Source: Phoronis ovalis (Eukaryota > Phoronida > Phoronidae). Taken from it: 11,314 nucleotides of DNA. The stretch lies in contig JAOXYB010054423.1 in assembly GCA_028565635.1 (NCBI GenBank), positions 1 to 11,314 on the forward strand, written 5' to 3'. Of the stretch, positions 7,501 to 11,314 are shown piece by piece. Both the position numbers and the translations under genes were made by a program. Every line of letters starts with the position of its first letter. The first letter of the stretch is position 1. A model generated the notes under the pieces. It searched no databases and was not told the DNA's origin. It saw only the letters and a program-made list of their open reading frames with translations.

Positions 7501-10416
7501 AACATATTTTTAGGAAAGGTTATACTTAATGAAGTAGTGAAATCAGTTGACCAGTTGCACTCTGGAGATGTAGAAGTTGAAACTCGGAGTGGTAGAATAT
7601 ACAAGGTTGGCACCACAAACCGATAATTTTTACTTTTCTTTGAATGTGTACTTGTGCCTGATAATAAACAGTTCAGTTGATGAATTTATGAAATGCAGAA
7701 TGTTTTATCTTTATATTAAAAATATGTAAGTTAATTACCATAAATTACAATTTTCTGCACAAAGGGCTTTCCTGCAAATAGACAATGTACATGCACAGTT
7801 CTAGTCCTATCTGGAGACTCATTACAAACTATTGTGTTTACATTATTGCACAGTTCTGTTCTTATCATGAGACTCATCACAGACTATTAAATTTTGGTGG
7901 TGTCACCGGTTGTGAACCTAAACATTCCCAGCATGAAGCATTTTGTGAATAAATGAATAACTAAGGTACATGTAGTTCTGGTGTTGGCAGGATTCAGTTA
8001 CAAAATGTATGCTGAGAATGTATGGGTTCGTGATTTGACATCAACCTATATATCATAGTCTTTGAATAGGTCTTGTGATAAGAATTAATATGTATAATGA
8101 ACTACTTAGTACATTCATTGTTATTAGGAAACAATGGGAGTTTTATGTGTTATGAGGTATAAGATTGGAAGTAAAAGTAGGTTTAGTTTAATAATGTCTC
8201 TAGTAGAGAAAAATATTGTTTTACTGTAGGCCAAGTATGTGATCTTAGCAATTCCACTCCACCTGCAACTATCGATTCATTTTAATCCTCCTCTGAATTC
8301 TACAAGGATGCAACTAATACAAAGAGTGCCAATGGGGAGAACGATTAAAACTACTGCCATTTATGAGAAAGCATACTGGAGGGAAAAAGGTTAGAATAAA
8401 AGGTTACTATATATATTATAAAGTAATAGAAAGTAAAGTAACAGGTACAAGAACTAACCTATTTATTATTAAATATGTTCTAATTTTATTCAATAAAATA
8501 AAGATGTTATTTGTAAAGTTGTATAGAAATTACTGTGGTTTTATTTAGGGTTTATTATTATCAAGATTAGATTTAAATGGCCCCCATCCTGACAGTATAA
8601 AATTTTGCCGGGGATTCATGCTATAAATGGGAAAATCTTTCTCCGTGCTCTGTGAGGATGTAGTGTCCAAAAAAGAGGAATTATATGAAATCTGTTTATT
8701 AATTTATGTGTTTAGGTATGAGTGGTTTTGCTAATACAGATGGCACAGAGCCTGTTGGTAATGTCTTGGATGACTGTAAACCTGATGGAACATTCCCTGG
8801 ACTCACAGTGTAAGGGTTTTCAAGAATAAAAAATGATAAGCATAGTACATGTGTTAATAACTTCACCAGGTTGATAATGCATAATAATGTGATTATCCAT
8901 CACAACCAAGTAAATGTTTAGTTGCTGAATGAACTACTCTGTTCTATTACAGTGACTATCATTAAAAAAAGAAAGTGTTTTCACATAATATCATATTTTG
9001 TAAATTTGTTATAGCAACATGTTCTGGACTACTTTTTCTTGTTAGTTCAGTTAACGACACATTTTATCACAATTTTCAGTTTTGTAGTGGGTGATGGAGT
9101 GAACATGCTCTCCCCACTTACTACGGAAGAGAGAAAAAGAAGAGTATGTGACTCATTAGCAAGGATCTATGGAATACCAGAATTGCGAGAGGTGATAGGA
9201 GCATTCACAAATTTATGTACAACAAAAGCCTGCCCTTGTATAAAAGCCTGTATGAACAGTAGATCATGATACATACTTGTCTATTCATTTACTCAGTTGA
9301 TACACCAATTGCGTAACCATGCAAACATTCCAAAAATGCCTTTAGAAATATTGAACCACAATCATTAGTTAACAAAATCTCCAGCAAATATTTATATAAC
9401 TTCTTCTTGAAAAAAAATTAAAACAACCAACAATGATAAAACACTTTAAAGCAGCTGGTATTAAAGAAATGAAACAACCATAGAAATCAAACTATAAATT
9501 ATTATACACAATGTTTTTTATACTTGTGCTTTAATTACTTTTTAAAATGATAAAGCTGCTAGTCTTAACTGTAATAAATGTTATAAGTGTGAAACCATTA
9601 AACATCTTTTTTGAAAAATGCAATGATGTTATTGTAGTCAATTTTTGGTTATTATTTAAACAATGGTGGAATGGCACTTTTTTTTGTCTAATAAGGAAAA
9701 ATTCAAGATGAACTGTAACACAATAAATTATGGAAATCTGAAAAAATAACCATTTTCAATCACATTAAATTTCTGCATAATTGTTGCAAAAGAATATATT
9801 AATCAATCTGCACATAGTTCTCAAATTTATTCATTCAAAAAATTTCTAAGCTTAGCAGAAAAAAGAAAAAAAACATGTTTGGTGAACAAAAGCAAATTTA
9901 AATTTGTACGAGAGAAAAAAGAAGCACATACTACAAGTCTGAGTCACACACATATTCTTTCTTAGTTTTATTCCACACTGCTTTTATTTTCTGTTATTGT
10001 TATGTTTATAGTATTAGTCATGCCATGTCATGTAGATGCCTCATTTGGGGTCAGTTTCTGTTCTTTTTCCTATTCACAAGCCGTTATATTTTTTTCATAT
10101 TCATTTTAACATAATTTTGTGCTGTTTAGTAAAAATTGAGGATATCCTTGAGTAGGAAAAGTTTTCATATTCTGGTGCAAATTACCACAAATTAAGTCTT
10201 ACCCTAGAATGACAATTGAATGACATCACTTTGGGTATCTTTGCAAATACGTAGTTTGCATTAAACATGTAAATTTAGGTGTGTTTTACTAATACATTTA
10301 ATTTTAATACACCTACAGCCTGTAGCCTACATAGAGAAAGACTGGACTCAAGAAACTTATTCGGGTGGCTGCTACACCTCTAGTTATCCTCCAGGAGTTT
10401 TAACAAGATTTGGACA
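1414..10416 (+). CDS. MAO: Monoamine oxidase gene, partial, spliced (exons 2-12)
   Basis: This is a FAD-dependent amine oxidase of the MAO A/B family, which in animals oxidatively deaminates biogenic amines at the outer mitochondrial membrane. Proposed join: 1414-1508, 2091-2231, 2724-2828, 5712-5803, one of 6709-6850 or 6913-7054, 7287-7347, 7514-7605, 8230-8389, 8716-8809, 9080-9191, 10319-10416. Phases agree at every junction. Visible landmarks in order are [11 protein letters not shown] (FAD ribose Glu and GG motif), [45 protein letters not shown] (the active-site Lys, Lys305 of MAO-A), LDDCKPDG and SGGCYT (covalent 8-alpha-cysteinyl FAD). The N-terminal GxGxxG exon and the C-terminal exons (second cage Tyr, membrane anchor) are outside the window. 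The one defect is an in-frame TGA in exon 4. Family and exon structure are strongly supported; whether this copy makes full-length enzyme is not settled. Confidence 0.93.
1509..2090. other. MAO intron 2 (582 nt)
   Basis: This is a GTAATA to TTGTAG intron and is AT-rich. It has a small inverted repeat, ACTGT-GAC-ACAGT, around 1795-1810. I see no gene or recognisable element. The minus-strand open frame at 1944-2144 runs antisense through exon 3 and is a shadow. Confidence 0.7.
2091..2231 (+). CDS. MAO: MAO exon 3: [11 protein letters not shown] block
   Basis: The exon is 141 nt (47 codons), phase 0 to phase 0, with acceptor ATTGTAG and a consensus donor GTAAGT at 2232. It encodes [20 protein letters not shown] followed by [16 protein letters not shown] and ends QYTKN. 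D-x-GG-x-Y-x-G-P-T-Q-N-R is the conserved FAD-domain segment of MAOs, and L-R-L-x-K-E-L-G follows as in the vertebrate enzymes. No disruptions are seen. Confidence 0.96.
2232..2723. other. MAO intron 3 (492 nt)
   Basis: This is a GTAAGT to TTTTAG intron. It holds an ATCC microsatellite near its middle. The plus-strand open frame at 2448-2642 reads through that microsatellite and is not a gene. Confidence 0.7.
2520..2551 (+). repeat. ATCC-type tetranucleotide microsatellite
   Basis: About seven ATCC units run from the ATATCC at 2520 to CCAGCCAGCC, followed by a short ACACAC and TATATA run up to about 2581. It is a simple repeat inside intron 3 and likely polymorphic. Confidence 0.9.
2724..2828 (+). 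CDS. MAO: MAO exon 4, with an in-frame TGA
   Basis: The exon is 105 nt, phase 0 to phase 0, with acceptor TTTTAG and donor GTCAGT at 2829. It reads GKII, a stop, [19 protein letters not shown], then [11 protein letters not shown]. It matches the vertebrate GK-x-x-PF-x-G-x-FP-x-x-WNP block, and the TGA at 2736-2738 falls on the Pro position of K-x-x-P-F. All other codons are open and both splice sites are good. The TGA could be a CGA-to-TGA transition at a CpG, a base-calling error, a null allele or a true lesion. An in-frame AG at 2758-2759 could serve as an alternative acceptor that skips 12 codons including the stop. Confidence 0.9.
3456..4345 (+). repeat. Compound interspersed repeat, copy I (head plus three ~320-bp subunits)
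   Basis: The head contains TGCCCAT (3460-3466), CACATAGTGCATGGGCA and an imperfect hairpin, then a GTC/GTT-rich stretch (3509-3535). Three subunits follow, each with a CAGCTTC-rATT box at 3588, 3909 and 4233 (spacing 321 and 324 bp), an ACCTTGATTACTTCC or ACCCAGATCACTTCC box, a TGGCCGACTGG-like box, AAGGCCATAGG, GGCTAGGTGACATT and a closing TGACCTTGAAAA-TGGGTCAAA. The third subunit stops near 4345. Similar but incomplete minus-strand frames in the subunits contain [10 protein letters not shown], with no consistent long ORF. This is probably a non-autonomous element; the family is not identified. Confidence 0.85.
4362..5345 (+). repeat. Compound interspersed repeat, copy II (head plus three subunits)
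   Basis: This begins with a diverged version of the same head (CACATAGTGCATAGGCATAT at 4377-4396) and repeats the three-subunit structure with CAGCTT boxes at 4474, 4803 and 5118. Subunit 1 of copies I and II share TTACTTTGCATGAGTTGC; subunit 2 of both share TACATTGCGCTGCAT. Corresponding subunits are thus closer to each other than to their neighbours, at offsets of 886, 894 and 885 bp, so the whole block was duplicated after the subunits had diverged. Confidence 0.85.
5346..5711. other. Intronic AT-rich stretch before exon 5
   Basis: I see no gene, RNA or repeat unit here apart from the pyrimidine-rich acceptor of exon 5 (TTTATTTTAG). It looks like ordinary intron. Confidence 0.6.
5712..5803 (+). 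CDS. MAO: MAO exon 5: [16 protein letters not shown] block
   Basis: The exon is 92 nt, phase 0 to phase 2, with acceptor TTTTAG and consensus donor GTAAGT at 5804. It encodes [19 protein letters not shown], then [11 protein letters not shown] plus the first two bases of the next codon. It matches the D-A-P-W-x-A-x-x-A-x-x-W-D-x-M-T segment of animal MAOs and leads into the I-C-W-T that precedes the substrate-domain helix. Ending in phase 2 means the next exon must start with a single completing base, as both exon 6 copies do. Confidence 0.95.
5889..6653 (+). repeat. Compound interspersed repeat, copy III (two diverged subunits)
   Basis: The head has TGCCCAT (5892-5898) with ATGGGCA (5911-5917), then a perfect 8-bp hairpin GCATACAG-TCATC-CTGTATGC (5915-5935), then a TCGT-rich stretch and CTCGCAATAACAGCTTTAG. 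Two subunits follow, each with TGGCGGACTGGTGGCCAT-like boxes (near 6055 and 6375) and TAGAATG-CCTTGAAA boxes. A tail with CTGAAAACACTGATACAAGG and the short palindrome TCTGCAAAAGCAGA lies at 6550-6653. It is the same family as the intron 4 copies. The right-hand border is uncertain. Confidence 0.75.
6315..6340 (+). repeat. Short CATA/TACA microsatellite
   Basis: A CATACATACATACATATAGG tract interrupts copy III of the repeat family. Confidence 0.7.
6709..6850 (+). CDS. MAO: MAO alternative exon 6a (substrate-cavity exon, divergent copy)
   Basis: The exon is 142 nt with acceptor CCTTTCAG (to 6708) and a GC donor GCAAGT at 6851. The first T completes the Thr codon begun in exon 5, and 47 open codons follow: [32 protein letters not shown], then [15 protein letters not shown]. 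It aligns with exon 6b through EISLLWLLW versus EISLLWLVW. It has the same length and phases as 6b but differs strongly at the end, where the family's G-x-x-R-I-x-x-x-x-N-G-x-Q is not preserved. It is either a working mutually exclusive exon with altered specificity or a decaying duplicate. The intact frame and splice sites favour the former. Confidence 0.75.
6851..6912 (+). other. 62-nt GC-AG spacer between exons 6a and 6b
   Basis: The spacer starts with GCAAGT and ends TTTGTTACAG after a pyrimidine-rich stretch. At 62 nt it would be a very short intron, possibly too short for easy joining of 6a to 6b, as is typical of sterically exclusive exons. It also stays open in the reading frame, which joins the two exons into one misleading long open frame (6686-7129). 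Confidence 0.7.
6913..7054 (+). CDS. MAO: MAO exon 6b (canonical substrate-cavity exon)
   Basis: The exon is 142 nt with acceptor TTACAG and GC donor CAG|GCAAGT at 7055. After the codon-completing T it encodes [40 protein letters not shown] and ETENGAQ. It aligns without gaps to human MAO-A Thr169-Gln215. Phe173, Asn181, Ile207 and Gln215 are retained; Phe208 is Trp, Ile180 is Thr and Val210 is Thr. These positions line the substrate cavity in MAO structures. This is the conventional exon, and 6a is its divergent neighbour. Confidence 0.93.
7055..7286. other. MAO intron 6 (232 nt, GC-AG)
   Basis: This intron begins GCAAGT rather than GT and ends AACTCTAG. It is AT-rich with no other feature seen. 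Confidence 0.8.
7287..7347 (+). CDS. MAO: MAO exon 7a: ERKFAGGS block
   Basis: The exon is 61 nt, phase 0 to phase 1, with acceptor CTCTAG and a weak donor GTAGCA at 7348. It encodes [20 protein letters not shown] plus the first base of a Gly codon. E-R-K-F-x-GGS is invariant in animal MAOs and contacts FAD. The vertebrate exon that covers this block also covers the next one, so a phase 1 intron splits it here. Confidence 0.93.
7514..7605 (+). CDS. MAO: MAO exon 7b: [14 protein letters not shown] block
   Basis: The exon is 92 nt, phase 1 to phase 0, with acceptor TTTTTAG and a weak donor GTTGGC at 7606. It encodes [14 protein letters not shown], then [17 protein letters not shown]. It matches the V-x-L-N-x-x-V-x-x-V-D-Q segment of vertebrate MAOs and the following variable strand. 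The donor is poor, but the frame and the next exon (AKYVILAIP) fit exactly. The 166-nt intron before it is unremarkable. Confidence 0.92.
7606..8229. other. MAO intron 7b (624 nt)
   Basis: The intron runs from GTTGGC to TACTGTAG. It contains a local direct duplication of about 41 bp (7793-7833 and 7848-7888). I see no gene in it. Confidence 0.75.
7793..7888 (+). repeat. Diverged direct duplication, 55-bp period
   Basis: GCACAGTTCT followed by a CTATC or TTATC box and GAGACTCAT-ACA-ACTATT occurs at 7793 and again at 7848 with several substitutions. It is an old intronic duplication. Confidence 0.75.
8230..8389 (+). CDS. MAO: MAO exon 8: active-site Lys block
   Basis: The exon is 160 nt, phase 0 to phase 1, with acceptor CTGTAG and donor GTTAGA at 8390. 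It encodes [18 protein letters not shown], then [19 protein letters not shown] and [16 protein letters not shown]. The Lys of TIK (AAA at 8347-8349) corresponds to Lys305 of human MAO-A, which holds the water bridging to flavin N5. A-I-P and Q-R-x-P-M-G are family hallmarks. Open throughout. Confidence 0.95.
8390..8715. other. MAO intron 8 (326 nt)
   Basis: The intron runs from GTTAGA to GTTTAG. The open frame at 8363-8548 only reads through from exon 8 in another frame. Nothing else is recognised. Confidence 0.75.
8716..8809 (+). CDS. MAO: MAO exon 9: LDDCKPDG block
   Basis: The exon is 94 nt, phase 1 to phase 2, with acceptor GTTTAG and donor GTAAGG at 8810. It encodes [20 protein letters not shown], then [11 protein letters not shown] and two bases of a Val codon. 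It matches the vertebrate L-D-D-x-K-P-D-G-x-x-P-x-x-x-G-F segment. The Ser-Gly at the start corresponds to C-G in Y-C-G of vertebrates. Confidence 0.93.
8810..9079. other. MAO intron 9 (270 nt)
   Basis: The intron runs from GTAAGG to ATTTTCAG and is AT-rich. No other features are seen. Confidence 0.8.
9080..9191 (+). CDS. MAO: MAO exon 10/11: [18 protein letters not shown] block
   Basis: The exon is 112 nt, phase 2 to phase 0, with acceptor TTTTCAG and donor GTGATA at 9192. After completing a Val codon it encodes [20 protein letters not shown], then [17 protein letters not shown]. It aligns with the F-I-x-A-x-x-A-x-x-x-x-x-x-x-x-R-x-x-x-I-C-x-x-Y-A-x-x-x-G segment. As I recall, vertebrate genes carry this stretch on two smaller exons. 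Its frame remains open past the donor to 9269, but that extension has no MAO similarity. Confidence 0.92.
9192..10318. other. MAO intron 11 (1,127 nt)
   Basis: The intron runs from GTGATA to ACCTACAG. It is strongly AT-rich with long A and T runs (9410-9470, 9700-9760, 9840-9930). I see no exon copies, RNA genes or repeats of the intron 4 family in it. Confidence 0.7.
10319..10416 (+). CDS. MAO: MAO exon 12: covalent FAD-binding Cys (SGGCYT)
   Basis: The exon is 98 nt, phase 0 to phase 2, with acceptor CTACAG and consensus donor GTAAGT at 10417. It encodes [20 protein letters not shown], then [12 protein letters not shown] and two bases of the next codon. The Cys (TGC at 10370-10372) is the residue that carries FAD as an 8-alpha-S-cysteinyl adduct in MAO-A (Cys406) and MAO-B (Cys397), and the adjacent Tyr is one wall of the aromatic cage. 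This exon is known to be the most conserved of the vertebrate genes. Downstream exons are not in the window. Confidence 0.96.
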
Positions 10417-10749
10417 GTAAGTACTGTGCACCATAAAAAGTAGTATTGATATCAGATTTTATTTTTTAAAGAGATTCAAGTATAATTCAACTCCATTTAT
10501 ATTGAGTTTGAAAACTTTATTAAATTTTTGGGAACTACAAAAACATCTTTGTCGCTGTCTACCAGTTCATGTATTAAGCTGCTTTAAACAGTTCTTCGTA
10601 TACACCTGCAACTGAGCATTTCCCATCTGTTTCATGTCACAGAGAGAATCCATGTTTGATTTTATATGAACTTCCCTCCTCTTTTATTAAAAAGTTGATT
10701 ATATTGCTCTCAACTGCTTTAAATTGTATTTATGTTCATCATTACACAG

Positions 10750-11125
10750 TGGATGAGCATATATATATATATATAGTCTTCCTGTATAAGTCTGCGTACG
10801 TAACCTTTTTTTTTCTTGCAATAACAGCTTCAGCTTTTATTGGATCATCTTCATATTCGGCACAGGATAAGTATAGGTTAAAGTTCAGGTCTGATACAAT
10901 TTAAACTATGATTACTTCTGATATAACAAACTGGCGTAAGAAGGCCATATGTGCGCAGGTGGCATAGGCTAGGTATGAATGACATTGGGAGTGGGACAAC
11001 TGTCGATCCAAAAATTATGCATTTCTTTTGTAGTATGTTATCAAAATTGTTTCTGAAAACTCTGATAAATATAGAGATCCTTTTAAATCGGAAGGTGAAT
11101 ATACGCCACTTTTGATTTTGATGCG
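10750..11125 (+). repeat. Compound interspersed repeat, copy IV (head plus one subunit and tail)
   Basis: The head is GAGCATA followed by an AT run and CTTCCTGTATAAG, corresponding to the hairpin head of the copy in intron 5. Then come CTTGCAATAACAGCTTCAG, a CATCTTCATATTCGGCACAGG box (about 10848) and GGCATAGGCTAGG. The tail CTGAAAACTCTGATAAATAT with TTTTAAATCGGAAG (about 11052-11094) is shared with copy III. Borders are approximate. Confidence 0.7.
10758..10775. repeat. AT dinucleotide microsatellite
   Basis: A run of about eight AT units replaces one arm of the repeat head hairpin. Confidence 0.85.
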
Positions 11126-11196
11126 AATGGTGGCTTTATTCAGGGGCGGATACAGGGCACAGTTGTGACAGGTTTCCAAATTAGTTTTATTTTTTC

Positions 11197-11210
11197 CCAC
11201 TAGGTGGCGC
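11197..11210 (+). promoter_or_regulatory. CTCF-like core motif
   Basis: CCACTAGGTGGCGC satisfies every position of the 14-base CTCF core consensus as I know it (CCASYAGRKGGCRS), and is followed by TTCTG. CTCF is a bilaterian insulator protein. A match in one intron proves nothing about occupancy, and such motifs also travel inside transposons. Confidence 0.4.
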
Positions 11211-11314
11211 TTCTGTTATTGCGTCATCGCCATCTGATGGAAGATTGCCAAATGGTGTAACATAAAAAGTCTCAGTGACGTGATTACCATATAATAATCT
11301 ATTTATTGCCAAAC

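Larger units (their letters stand above)
10417..11314. other. MAO intron 12, 5' part
   Basis: No further MAO exon (R-x-P-x-G-x-x-F-F-A-G-T-E) is found before the window ends, so this intron is at least 898 nt. It holds a copy of the compound repeat family and a CTCF-like motif. Open frames at 10656-10904 (plus) and 11015-11200 (minus) overlap the repeat and look non-coding. Confidence 0.75.

Noticed and set aside
9039-9269. Independent 76-residue gene
   Set aside because: It contains MAO exon 10/11 in frame. The parts before 9080 and after 9191 are intron read-through.
11015-11200. Minus-strand 61-residue frame as a gene
   Set aside because: It overlaps the tail of the dispersed repeat and shows no domain or splice context.
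11276-11283. TGACGTGA as a CREB/ATF site
   Set aside because: An eight-base match in one intron is expected by chance and has no supporting context.

Overview
The window is animal nuclear DNA: AT-rich, with short coding blocks bounded by AG acceptors and GT (or GC) donors, repeat-filled introns and no bacterial-style operon. It carries most of one plus-strand gene, a flavin monoamine oxidase (MAO). I reconstructed eleven exons that join in one consistent frame from 1414 to 10416 (1,192 nt, about 397 codons), plus a twelfth, alternative exon. They run from just after the N-terminal dinucleotide-binding glycines to the block with the covalent FAD-binding Cys (SGGCYT). The first exon lies upstream and the last exons (second aromatic-cage Tyr, outer-membrane anchor) lie downstream. 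A bilaterian invertebrate (spiralian or invertebrate deuterostome) fits best; the species cannot be read from the sequence.

Layout. 1-230 is relatively GC-rich and opens with a perfect 16-bp palindrome. 701-1400 holds two antisense fragments of non-LTR retrotransposon ORFs separated by a 47-bp-period tandem repeat, in what should be intron 1. 1414-2828 holds exons 2-4. 2829-5711 is a large intron with a duplicated array of about 320-bp repeat units. Exon 5 follows, then an intron with another copy of that repeat family, then two side-by-side versions of exon 6 (6709-6850 and 6913-7054). Exons 7a, 7b, 8, 9, 10/11 and 12 follow to 10416. The last 0.9 kb is intron with a further repeat copy and a CTCF-like motif. 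Exon numbers follow vertebrate MAO as I remember it.

The main discovery candidate is the exon 6 pair. Both copies are exactly 142 nt, have the same phases and the same unusual GC donor (GCAAGT), and are 62 nt apart. Including both, or neither, creates an early stop, so they behave as mutually exclusive exons. In human MAO this exon encodes much of the substrate cavity (Phe173 to Gln215 in MAO-A), so the pair could let one gene make two enzymes with different substrate preference. Against a fully healthy gene, exon 4 has an in-frame TGA (2736-2738), which may be a sequencing error, an allele, or a sign of a pseudogene or of alternative acceptor use.
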